Shown here: positions 1 through 6,160 of the stretch, in pieces
Layout of the letters: every line of letters starts with the position of its first letter
Position numbering within the stretch: the first letter of the stretch is position 1
Assembly (NCBI GenBank): GCA_046704565.1
Contig: JBJKRP010000293.1
Location: forward strand, 1-15,850
Length of the DNA stretch: 15,850 nucleotides
Direction of reading: 5' to 3'
From: FEN-1297 sp046704565
GTDB taxonomy: Bacteria; Bacteroidota; Ignavibacteria; Ignavibacteriales; Ignavibacteriaceae
Notes under the pieces: generated by a model
Databases searched by the model: none
What the model was told of the DNA's origin: nothing
The model's input: only the letters and a program-made list of their open reading frames with translations
Position numbers and translations under genes: made by a program

Positions 1-6
1 CTTCAT
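1..6 (-). CDS. start of next his-operon gene, cut by window edge
   Basis: On the minus strand an ATG at 6-4 overlaps the TGA stop of hisC (5-3) in an ATGA arrangement, and one further codon (AAG) is visible before the window ends. Such an overlap is typical of translational coupling inside an operon. In many his operons the gene after hisC is hisB, but nothing of this protein can be read here, so the identity is only a guess from gene order. Confidence 0.4.
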
Positions 7-1076
7 GAAATTTTTCTTAATTCATTCCAGAGCACATCGTTCTCTTCTTCGCTCCCGATGGAAATCCTTAAACAGTTTTCCAGTAGGGGCTGACTGCTTC
101 TGTCTCTTACTATTATCCCTGCTTCTGTAAGCTTCTGCTGTACAAGCTTCGCATTCTTAAATTTTACCAGAAGGAAATTAGCATCGGAATTAAAAACGGC
201 AACTACGTCCGGGAGCGTTTCAAGCTGGTTTTTTAAGCGCTCTCTTTCTTTGATGATTCCGCGGATGTACTTTTCTTTCAGATCAAGATTCTTAATTGAA
301 GTATCAAGGGCAAAGCGCGTAAGAGTATTTATATTATACGGCGCCTTTATCTTGAACAAAATATTTATGATCTCTTCGCCGGCAATACAGTAGCCGAGTC
401 TTATTCCGGCAAGCCCCCATGCTTTAGAGAATGTTCTTAAGATTACCAGGTTATGTAAATTTTTAACTTCGTTTATCATTGATCCGCTGCCTGCAAAGTC
501 TATGTAAGCTTCGTCCACTACAATAACCGAGTTGAACTCCTTACACAGCGAAATAATATCTTCTTTGTTCAGAAGGTTGCCGGTAGGGTTATTTGGAGAG
601 CAAAGAAAAATCATTTTGATGCTGTCCGAATAATTTTTTCTAACTGCATTTATGTCGATCTGAAAATTATGTCTTAGTAGTACTTCGACAGCCTGTACGT
701 CGTTTATATCGCACGCAACTTTATACATGCCGTATGTCGGTTCCGGAATAATAACTTTATCTTTGCCGGGGCTGCAAAAAATCCTTATCAATAAATCGAT
801 CAACTCATCCGAGCCGACGCCGAAGAAAAGATTTTCCTTAGGAACATGGAGAAAGCTTCCGACAATCTCTCTCATTCCGTTCTGATGAGGATCGGGATAA
901 CGGTTAAGTTCGAGCTGCAGCTTTCCATCACACATCCTGTCTTCTTCCGTAAAGGTCGAGCCCCAGCTATTCTCATTCGCATCGAGAAGTATCCCGCTGC
1001 CTTCGTAAAGGTCGCGCGCCGAGGTGTACGGCTTCAGGTTCAAAATATTTTTTCTAACTAAACTTTTTAAATCCAT
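3..1076 (-). CDS. hisC: histidinol-phosphate aminotransferase HisC
   Basis: PLP-dependent class I/II aminotransferase (357 aa, normal length for the family) that converts imidazole-acetol phosphate plus glutamate to L-histidinol phosphate and 2-oxoglutarate in histidine synthesis; cytosolic. Visible motifs are LDANEN (31-36), RYPDP (59-63), SPNNPTG (160-166, with the PLP-contacting Asn), VVDEAYIDF (186-194, with the cofactor Asp) and RTFSKAWGLAGIRLGY from 214, in which K218 is the Schiff-base lysine. The ATG at 1076 lies 6 nt after the hisD stop. The ribosome site is weak (GAAAAGAA), as is common in this group. Third gene of the operon after hisG and hisD. HisC-like enzymes can act on other amino acids, but position and motifs make histidine synthesis clear. 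Confidence 0.96.
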   Translation of the reverse strand: MDLKSLVRKNILNLKPYTSARDLYEGSGILLDANENSWGSTFTEEDRMCDGKLQLELNRYPDPHQNGMREIVGSFLHVPKENLFFGVGSDELIDLLIRIFCSPGKDKVIIPEPTYGMYKVACDINDVQAVEVLLRHNFQIDINAVRKNYSDSIKMIFLCSPNNPTGNLLNKEDIISLCKEFNSVIVVDEAYIDFAGSGSMINEVKNLHNLVILRTFSKAWGLAGIRLGYCIAGEEIINILFKIKAPYNINTLTRFALDTSIKNLDLKEKYIRGIIKERERLKNQLETLPDVVAVFNSDANFLLVKFKNAKLVQQKLTEAGIIVRDRSSQPLLENCLRISIGSEEENDVLWNELRKIS

Positions 1077-1082
1077 TTCTTT

Positions 1083-2366
1083 TCATTTTAATCTAATACC
1101 GATGGCATTCTTATGTGCATAGAGACCTTCGGTTTCTGCAAGAGTTTCTACTGCGCCGGAAATATTCTCCAGACCTTCTTTAGTCAGGTGTTGAACGGTC
1201 ATCGACTTCATAAAAGACCCGACCGTAACACCGCCGAATGCTTTTGCATAACCGTAAGTAGGAAGCGAATGGTTTGTACCCGATGCATAATCTCCTGCGC
1301 TCTCGGGAGAATATTCACCGAGAAAAACCGAGCCCGCATTTGTAACTTTATTAACAAACGTTTCAGCGTTCTTTACATTTACTATTAAGTGCTCCGGCGC
1401 GTACCTGTTGCTGAACCCGATTGCATCATCAAGACTTTCAGTAATCAAAGTAAAAGAATTCTCCAGGGCTTTAGCGGCAATGCTTTTACGCGGAAGCTTA
1501 TCGAGCTGGCTAACAAGCTCAAGCTCGATGCCGTTTGCCTTTTCTGGCGTTGTTGTAATAAGGACTACCTGTGAGTCGGTTCCGTGCTCTGCCTGCGAGA
1601 GCAGGTCCGCGGCGACGTAAGCCGGGTTTGCATTTGCATCCGCTATAACCAAAACCTCGCTTGGTCCTGCCGGCATATCAATCGGACAACCATCAGGATC
1701 AATGCTGACCATTAGCTTTGCCGCAGTTACATACTGATTGCCGGGACCGAAAATCTTATTCACTTTCGGAATATCTTTATCGCCGTACGCCATCAAGCCA
1801 ATTGCCTGCGCTCCGCCGATTTTATAAAACTCATCAACACCGCAAAGCTTAGCAGCATATAATAGCGGAAGATTTATCTTTCCATTTTTAGAAGGCGAGC
1901 AGACAACAATCCTTTTGCAGCCCGCAATCTTAGCCGGAATACCGAGCATCAGCATTGTTGAAGGAAGAACTGCGCTGCCGCCCGGAACGTACAAGCCTGC
2001 ATTCTCTATTGCACGGTACTCACGTGAGCACTTTACGCCGCTCATGGTTTCCATTTCATATTTTACGGGTAGCTGCTTCAGATGGAAGTTCCTGATATTA
2101 GTGTATGCGGTTTCTAATGCAGCCTTAACTTTCGGATCGAGATTCTTTCCGGCTTCATCAAACTCTTCCTGCGATACTTTTATTGCGCTGCCTTCAAAAC
2201 CGTCGAATTGTTTTGCGTACCTTAGCGCAGCCTGCAGTCCCGCCGCTTTAATTTCTTTAAGAACAGGCTTAATGGTCTCTAAAACCTTTTCCATGTTTAT
2301 AGCCGGACGCTTTGTTAAGCCGCCGTCTTCTTCTTCGGAAAGCTTATTTAAGTAATACGTTCTCAT
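1083..2366 (-). CDS. hisD: histidinol dehydrogenase HisD
   Basis: Zinc- and NAD-dependent enzyme of the last two histidine steps, oxidising L-histidinol through histidinal to L-histidine. Its 427 aa is the usual length. Residues align with the E. coli enzyme at a constant offset of one: the zinc ligands are Q258 and H261 (in SQAEHGTDSQ), D359 (in ESAGDYASGTNHSLPT) and H418 (in LYAHKN), and the catalytic pair is E325-H326 (in RYAPEHL). The family signatures FGPGNQYVTAAK (206-217) and DMPAGPSEVLV (230-240) are present. The ATG at 2366 lies 3 nt beyond the hisG stop, so the two are probably translated in a coupled manner. No anomalies seen. Confidence 0.97.
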   Translation of the reverse strand: MRTYYLNKLSEEEDGGLTKRPAINMEKVLETIKPVLKEIKAAGLQAALRYAKQFDGFEGSAIKVSQEEFDEAGKNLDPKVKAALETAYTNIRNFHLKQLPVKYEMETMSGVKCSREYRAIENAGLYVPGGSAVLPSTMLMLGIPAKIAGCKRIVVCSPSKNGKINLPLLYAAKLCGVDEFYKIGGAQAIGLMAYGDKDIPKVNKIFGPGNQYVTAAKLMVSIDPDGCPIDMPAGPSEVLVIADANANPAYVAADLLSQAEHGTDSQVVLITTTPEKANGIELELVSQLDKLPRKSIAAKALENSFTLITESLDDAIGFSNRYAPEHLIVNVKNAETFVNKVTNAGSVFLGEYSPESAGDYASGTNHSLPTYGYAKAFGGVTVGSFMKSMTVQHLTKEGLENISGAVETLAETEGLYAHKNAIGIRLK

Positions 2367-2369
2367 CTT

Positions 2370-3236
2370 TTACTGAATCAAATTTTCAATAGGAAGAAGC
2401 AAAATACCGGAAGCTCCGGCGGCTTTCAGGTCATCTATAATATGCCAGAACTTATCCGAAGGAATCACAGCGTGAACTGCAAGCATATCTTTCTCCGCCA
2501 AATGAAGTACGGTCGGGCTTTTCAGCGATGGGATTATACCGATGATTTTTTCAAGCGAGTCTTTCGGAACATTCATCATCAAATATTTTGAAGAAAGAGC
2601 CGTCCTCACCGAGCGGATTCTGCCGCGGAAGTCGGTAAGATAGCTGTTTTTCTTTTCATCCTTGAGTGAAGTACCGGCGGAGATTAAAACGGCTTCCGAG
2701 TCAAAAACCTTAAATGATTTTTTCAGCTTGTTCATCATCAGCGTATTGCCGGTTGAAACAATATCGCATATTAAATCCGCAACACCAAGAGAGGGCGCGA
2801 TCTCGACCGATCCGCTAAGCTCGATAACCTTTGCGTTCAGCTTGTTCGATTTCAAAAAATCTTTTAAAATTTTAGGATAGGTAGTTGCTATCGTCTTTCC
2901 GTTAACGTCCTCAAGGCTTTTCAGCTCTTTATTTTCCGGGTAAGCAAAAAGCAGGCTGCACCTTCCGAAGCCGAGCTTCTCAAGCACCTGTGTATTTGTC
3001 TGCTTTTCATAAATAACGTTTTCGCCTACAATGCCGATATCCGCAACGCCGTCCTGAACATATTCAGGTATATCGTCATCGCGTAAGAAAAGAATTTCAA
3101 GCGGGAAGTTTCTTACCGAAACCACAAGCCGCTCGGAATAATTCTCCACCTCCATTCCGCAGAAACGCAGCAGCTCCAGCGATTTCTCGGTGAGCCTTCC
3201 TTTTTTCTGCAGAGCTAATTTTAAATTACCGTTCAT
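2370..3236 (-). CDS. hisG: ATP phosphoribosyltransferase, long form HisG
   Basis: Catalyses the committed first step of histidine synthesis: ATP + PRPP to phosphoribosyl-ATP. At 288 aa it is the long (HisG-L) form, with two catalytic lobes (about 1-215) and a C-terminal ACT-like regulatory domain (about 220-288) that binds histidine in known long-form enzymes, so a HisZ partner is not required. Visible are LALQKKGRL at the N-terminus, VADIGIVGENV (64-74) and the PRPP-binding segment VADLICDIVSTGNTL (152-166). A good ribosome site (AGGA, 8-nt spacer) precedes the ATG at 3236. First structural gene of the operon. Its transcription is controlled by the leader at 3257-3440, whose terminator ends about 20 nt before this start. 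Confidence 0.97.
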   Translation of the reverse strand: MNGNLKLALQKKGRLTEKSLELLRFCGMEVENYSERLVVSVRNFPLEILFLRDDDIPEYVQDGVADIGIVGENVIYEKQTNTQVLEKLGFGRCSLLFAYPENKELKSLEDVNGKTIATTYPKILKDFLKSNKLNAKVIELSGSVEIAPSLGVADLICDIVSTGNTLMMNKLKKSFKVFDSEAVLISAGTSLKDEKKNSYLTDFRGRIRSVRTALSSKYLMMNVPKDSLEKIIGIIPSLKSPTVLHLAEKDMLAVHAVIPSDKFWHIIDDLKAAGASGILLLPIENLIQ

Positions 3237-3256
3237 TTTAACCGTCCTTTAAAAGC

Positions 3257-3280
3257 AAAAACCCCAGCATTTGCCGGGGT
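3257..3280 (-). terminator. his attenuator: intrinsic terminator before hisG
   Basis: On the minus strand ACCCCGGC (3280-3273), loop AAAT (3272-3269) and GCTGGGGT (3268-3261) form an 8-bp stem with one G-U pair, followed at once by a T run (3261-3257). It sits between the His-rich leader peptide and hisG. Its 5' arm contains CCGGCA (3277-3272), which is exactly complementary to TGCCGG (3322-3317) at the end of the leader peptide gene. An antiterminator can therefore form instead of the terminator. This is the classical attenuation layout. Confidence 0.9.
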
Positions 3281-3306
3281 GTAAATTTCGTTTATTTTAA
3301 TTGATT

Positions 3307-3399
3307 TCAACACAATCCGGCATAACCAGCTTCCCGATGGTGATGATGAACAGTGTTGCCTCTTACGTTCGAGTTAATATTTAGATTTTCTTTTTCCAT
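3307..3399 (-). CDS. hisL: histidine operon leader peptide (HHHH)
   Basis: A 30-codon ORF from ATG (3399) to TGA (3309-3307). The peptide begins MEKENLNINS and ends HHHHREAGYAGLC, with His codons at 3348-3337 (CAT CAT CAC CAT). Four consecutive His codons ahead of an attenuator and hisG are diagnostic of a his leader peptide. Its RNA has three interacting segments: 3345-3338 (CATCACCA, over the His codons) pairs with 3328-3321 (TGGTTATG) at 7 of 8 positions; 3322-3317 (TGCCGG) instead pairs with 3277-3272 in the terminator. A ribosome stalled at His codons by lack of charged tRNA-His would block the first pairing and favour antitermination. An upstream in-frame TAA (3417-3415) and no other start codon fix the ATG. 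Confidence 0.9.
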   Translation of the reverse strand: MEKENLNINSNVRGNTVHHHHREAGYAGLC

Positions 3400-3409
3400 A
3401 ATTGCGTTC

Positions 3410-3440
3410 CAAACTTAATGAAAAAAAGACAGATTTCAAA
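3410..3440 (-). promoter_or_regulatory. Bacteroidota-type promoter of the his operon
   Basis: Minus strand: TTTG at 3440-3437, a 19-nt spacer (3436-3418), then TAAGTTTG at 3417-3410. This is an exact match to the Bacteroidota housekeeping pattern TTTG-N19-TAnnTTTG (-33/-7). Transcription would begin about 4-7 nt downstream, near 3406-3403, only a few nucleotides before the leader-peptide ATG at 3399. Confidence 0.75.
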
Positions 3441-3673
3441 CAGTGGAAAATTTATCCGGCAAGGCGTTTTGGAAATATCATCGACTACTTTCCTTTAATT
3501 GTTTTAACTCCACCGATTACTTAATTTCGTCCCGGCTTTTTTTAACTTGTTTAGAATGTTTAAAAAAAACTTTTTTGATTAACCTGCTGGAATTGAAATA
3601 ATGATGAGACTGAATTTATCGCATCTGCTTTTTTTACGCTTTCAAAGTATTCTCATAAACAAACCGGGCGGTT

Positions 3674-3952
3674 ATGTTGACTGAGAATATATTCGGATAT
3701 TTAGCCGCAGCCTCCACAACAATTGCATACATTCCCCAGGCTGTTAAGGTTTATAAAACGCGCAGGACAAACGATATTTCTCTCGGCATGTTTACGCTTA
3801 TGACTGTCGGTGTGCTGTTCTGGCTTATCTACGGGGTTATGCTCTCTTCCCTGCCTATGATGATCGCAAACTTCATAACCTTTATGCTGTCGCTTTACAT
3901 CTTAGTTATGAAGATAAGGCTGGATTATTTGAAGAAGGAATTGCGGCGGTAG
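3674..3952 (+). CDS. SemiSWEET family sugar transporter (PQ-loop, MtN3-like)
   Basis: A 92-residue membrane protein with three predicted helices (about 5-25, 38-57 and 62-80), one triple-helix bundle. This is the size and layout of bacterial SemiSWEETs, which work as homodimers to move sugars across the inner membrane down their gradient. The PQ motif is in YIPQAVKVYKTRRTNDIS (19-36), the most conserved segment of the family, and the second helix contains FWLIYGVML. Substrate cannot be told from the sequence. It stands alone on the plus strand, divergent from the his operon and convergent with the sigma-factor operon. Upstream of the ATG only a weak GGGCGG resembles a ribosome site. A possible promoter (TTG, 20 nt, TAATTTCG) lies near 3498-3528 but is not convincing. 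Confidence 0.88.
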   Translation: MLTENIFGYLAAASTTIAYIPQAVKVYKTRRTNDISLGMFTLMTVGVLFWLIYGVMLSSLPMMIANFITFMLSLYILVMKIRLDYLKKELRR

Positions 3953-4080
3953 TCTGCTTATAAAATAAAATACTGGAATTTATTCAGCATGTAGAAAGCT
4001 GCTTTTTAAATTTAGAGAATTTCTGCAGATTCTTTAAAGATTGCAGAAAAGAATCCGTTCTTTCCAGCAGGTCTTTAGTA
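3953..4080 (+). other. non-coding stretch after the SemiSWEET gene
   Basis: AT-rich with no ORF of note. CAGC...GCTG followed by CTTTTT (around 3988-4007) could be a weak terminator for the transporter gene. An 8-bp inverted repeat, TTTCTGCA (4020-4027) and TGCAGAAA (4042-4049), encloses the small palindrome TCTTTAAAGA. Neither is strong evidence of function. Confidence 0.3.
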
Positions 4081-4362
4081 CTGACAACCGGTTTTCAGGA
4101 TATTCAATTAATAAAAAAGATGTTACAATCGGTTTTCCACAAATTACAATTTGTTTTAGAAACCTGACAATTGAGTTTTTACATCTTACAGTAGGTTTTT
4201 AGCATCTTACAACTGGTTTTTGAGAGCTAACAGTAGGTTTTTAACAACTTACAATTGGTTTTAAGCAATTTACATTTGGATTTTATTAAATTACATTAAG
4301 TTCTTTTCATCTTACAATTGGTTTGTTAAAGGTAACAGATGGTTGAAGGCAAGCTACAGTCA
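4081..4362 (+). repeat. degenerate 21-bp tandem repeat array, about 14 units
   Basis: The unit is close to TTACAATTGGTTTTTA plus five variable bases. The ACA core falls at 4125, 4146, 4167, 4188, 4209, 4230, 4251, 4272, 4293, 4314, 4335 and 4356: twelve units with exactly 21 bp between cores and no insertion or deletion. An earlier unit (ACA at 4084) is 41 bp before the first, with one eroded unit between. Units differ at many positions, so this is an old array held in register. All plus-strand frames contain stops. The best minus-strand frame reads heptapeptides near MLKTNCK with a Cys codon in every unit but four stops within the array, so it is not an intact gene. There are no spacers, so it is not a CRISPR. 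It lies between convergent genes. Function unknown. Confidence 0.88.
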
Positions 4363-4401
4363 TCCGGCATCACATTATATTTGGAGTTTTGAGAGAAGTG
4401 A

Positions 4402-4433
4402 AATATTGGAGTAAACCCCATTACTCCAATATT
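4402..4433. repeat. perfect 13-bp inverted repeat between convergent genes
   Basis: AATATTGGAGTAA (4402-4414), loop ACCCCA, TTACTCCAATATT (4421-4433). It would form a stable hairpin in RNA from either strand and lies between the 3' ends of the plus-strand transporter and the minus-strand sigma-factor operon. A role as bidirectional terminator is possible, but neither side has a T run, so the call is only structural. Confidence 0.6.
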
Positions 4434-4468
4434 CCATTATTCCCAAAGTTGATTAACAAGAGTAAGAA

Positions 4469-4756
4469 CTATTTTGTCTCTTCAGTACTGCCGCCTGCGT
4501 CGACATCCGGTCTTTTCACCCACGGCGGTCGGTGATAATGCTTATGTGGTCTGCCGAAACCGGAGAAGATTATTTTAGATAGAATCAGCAAGCCTAAAGC
4601 TTGTAGATAGCTGATAGCTTTCAATCCGAAAATTGCAGGCAAAAGTGCGTTCCATAAAAGCATCACTACAAGGCTTATTACAGCAACAAAAGCTAATCCC
4701 AGAAGAATCCTTAACAGGAACCAGCCGCGTTTATTATGACGATGTATTGCACACAT
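4469..4756 (-). CDS. small two-helix membrane protein coupled to sigma factor
   Basis: A 95-residue protein of unknown function. It has a basic N-terminus (HRHNKRGW), two hydrophobic helices (about 12-37 and 43-62) joined by a short LLPAIFGLKAI turn, and a polar tail rich in His, Pro and acidic residues. The segment VMLLWNALLPAIFGL...LQALGLLILSKIIF resembles small proteins often encoded beside ECF sigma factors in Bacteroidota and Proteobacteria, though I cannot name a characterised member. The start at 4756 is supported by AGGAGT 8 nt upstream, inside the end of the sigma gene, and lies only 3 nt from that gene's stop. It might modulate the sigma factor or be one of its targets, but it lacks a recognisable zinc-finger anti-sigma motif. 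Confidence 0.72.
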   Translation of the reverse strand: MCAIHRHNKRGWFLLRILLGLAFVAVISLVVMLLWNALLPAIFGLKAISYLQALGLLILSKIIFSGFGRPHKHYHRPPWVKRPDVDAGGSTEETK

Positions 4757-4759
4757 TGA

Positions 4760-5311
4760 TTATAACTCCTTATATGAATTTCTTAATTTCTTTCTTAGGT
4801 AAAGGACCGCATATCTTTTCCTGGAGAGCAGTGTATTTACGGGCTCTTGCTTAATCTCCGCTATTTCTTTAAAGCTCAATCCTTCATACTCATTTAGAAG
4901 AAAGACTTCTCTCTGTTCTTCCGGCAGTTCATTCAGAGCGCTTTCTATTTCGTCCCAGATCAGGTTCTGCCAGTAAATCTCATCCGGTAAGCCGCTTAGA
5001 TCGGGAAGAATATCTGCGAGCGTTAACGGCTCATCGGAATCATCATCCTGAAAAATGATCCTTTCCGTCTGCAGAGGCTCATTCTTCTTTTTTCTCTGCA
5101 GGTCAATAATCTTATTCTTTGCGACCCGGTTCAACCAGGCAGATATCCTGTCGACATATTCTATCTCTTCAAAGCCTTTGATCAATTGATAGAACACATC
5201 CTGCAGGACGTCCTCGGCATCTTCCTTTGTCGGAAGATACTTCCTTATAAAGTTGAAAAGTCTTTGCCTTTCCTTCTTTATAGTTAACTCTATTTGATTT
5301 GCGTTCTCCAA
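4760..5311 (-). CDS. ECF-type RNA polymerase sigma-70 factor
   Basis: A 183-residue sigma factor with only regions 2 and 4, which marks the extracytoplasmic-function class. Region 2 (about 14-77) contains the core-binding DAEDVLQDVFYQLIKGF and the -10 recognition part ISAWLNRVAKNKIIDLQRKKK. An acidic linker (88-118, DDDSDEP) follows, then region 4 (about 122-176) with LPEEQREVFLLNEYEGLSFKEIAEI and a helix-turn-helix ending SRKRYAVLYLRKKL. It directs polymerase to a specific set of promoters, here unknown. The only canonical start in the open frame is TTG at 5311: an in-frame TAG lies nine codons upstream and there is no ATG or GTG near. No strong ribosome site precedes it, so expression may be low. 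The next gene in the operon encodes a small membrane protein rather than a classical anti-sigma. Confidence 0.93.
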   Translation of the reverse strand: MENANQIELTIKKERQRLFNFIRKYLPTKEDAEDVLQDVFYQLIKGFEEIEYVDRISAWLNRVAKNKIIDLQRKKKNEPLQTERIIFQDDDSDEPLTLADILPDLSGLPDEIYWQNLIWDEIESALNELPEEQREVFLLNEYEGLSFKEIAEIKQEPVNTLLSRKRYAVLYLRKKLRNSYKEL

Positions 5312-5562
5312 TATCCGGATATTCTGCTCAGCGGTCTAATCTTATTAACTTCTATTAATGAAGACGAACAAACTGTAAAAAAATTTTAACTGAAAGATAA
5401 GTCATCTTTTAAGATGATATGCGGCACCGGGGCAATCCCGGAATTTATCCTCTGGGCAGTACTTTACGTTGTAGTATGCCGGTGCTAATTCCTGCTTAAA
5501 GCATAGATGGCTAATAATTAATGAACTGAGAAGATCTCCCCCGGAATTCTAAAAGTTAAATT
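5312..5562. other. intergenic region with nested inverted repeats
   Basis: This 251-bp stretch between two minus-strand genes holds a near-palindrome TCATCTT-TT-AAGATGA (5402-5417) that could be an operator. It also holds a GC-rich block at 5424-5485 that can fold in several ways: GCACCGG (5424-5430) with CCGGTGC (5479-5485); CCGGG with CCCGG around a 5-nt loop (5427-5441); and GGCAGTACT (5455-5463) with AGTATGCC (5473-5480) with one bulge. GCACC/GGTGC closing the other two hairpins gives a three-way junction. I recognise no known RNA family. A 24-codon ORF (5414-5488, plus) overlaps it but lacks a ribosome site. Confidence 0.4.
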
Positions 5563-6060
5563 TCATTTAAGTTTTAACCTGAGTCTTCTTTTCATTCCCT
5601 CGTGCTTGGGGAGTACAACGTTGTCGTAATCGGAAAAAATATTTTCCGGGTTGTCGTTTCCATCCCGATCAACTGCTTTGTTGAACAGTGTTCTATATTC
5701 CGGGTTGCCATTCCTTTTGTAAGATTTAACGGCGGCATCGATAGCTGCCTTTAGGCTTTTAATTTCAAGCTCAATTTTTTCTGCCGGAATACCGAGCAGA
5801 CCGCCTGCGTATTTATCGGTAAGTGCACCTACACGGATTGCTTTGAGAATCAAACTGTCGCCGGTCTTTTTTGCTTCGCTGATTATTTCATCTTCCTTTT
5901 TCTTTGCCGACCTGATGATGTCGTCCGCACCCGAAATAACCCTCTGTCTAAATTGCTCGCCGCTAAACGGTGTAAAAAGCAGCGCCAATAATCCTCCCGT
6001 AAATCCTCCGAGAATAAATGGAAAAAAATTACCCGCTCCTTTGCTGCTCGCTTCCTTCAT
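5563..6060 (-). CDS. YtxH-like membrane-anchored protein
   Basis: 165 residues. The N-terminus has the YtxH-type hairpin: a glycine-rich membrane segment NFFPFILGGFTGGLLALLFTPFSGEQFR (11-38), followed by a charged stretch likely to be helical or coiled-coil (40-70, rich in K, D and E). Family members are small, often stress-associated proteins of uncertain function. The remainder (71-165) includes IPAEKIELEIKSLKAAIDAAVKSYKRNG and a basic C-terminus (KRRLRLKLK), which I cannot assign. GGAGG with a proper spacer precedes the ATG at 6060. It seems to be a separate transcription unit, with a 100-bp AT-rich gap on its 5' side and the structured intergenic region on its 3' side. It is longer than typical YtxH proteins (about 100 aa). 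Confidence 0.7.
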   Translation of the reverse strand: MKEASSKGAGNFFPFILGGFTGGLLALLFTPFSGEQFRQRVISGADDIIRSAKKKEDEIISEAKKTGDSLILKAIRVGALTDKYAGGLLGIPAEKIELEIKSLKAAIDAAVKSYKRNGNPEYRTLFNKAVDRDGNDNPENIFSDYDNVVLPKHEGMKRRLRLKLK

Positions 6061-6160
6061 GTTTCCTCCGTTAATCCATCATAAAATTTATTTATTACCC
6101 GTACAATAATAATTTGAATTTATTTAATCAATGATACTTTTAATCAATATTTTTAAGCTT

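Noticed and set aside
1113..2355. Several plus-strand ORFs across hisD
   Set aside because: They are shadows of a well-conserved minus-strand gene and have no ribosome sites or recognisable domains.
3601..3684. 27-codon ORF before the SemiSWEET gene
   Set aside because: It overlaps the transporter start, has no ribosome site and encodes no recognisable peptide.
4081..4362. Tandem repeats as a CRISPR array
   Set aside because: Units are contiguous, 21 bp long and degenerate, with no unique spacers; no cas genes are near.
4081..4362. Intact heptapeptide-repeat protein on the minus strand
   Set aside because: The frame with MLKTNCK-like units has four stop codons in the array and no ribosome site.
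5414..5488. 24-codon hydrophobic ORF on the plus strand (MICGTGAIPEF...)
   Set aside because: No ribosome site; it coincides with the inverted repeats, which explain the sequence at least as well.
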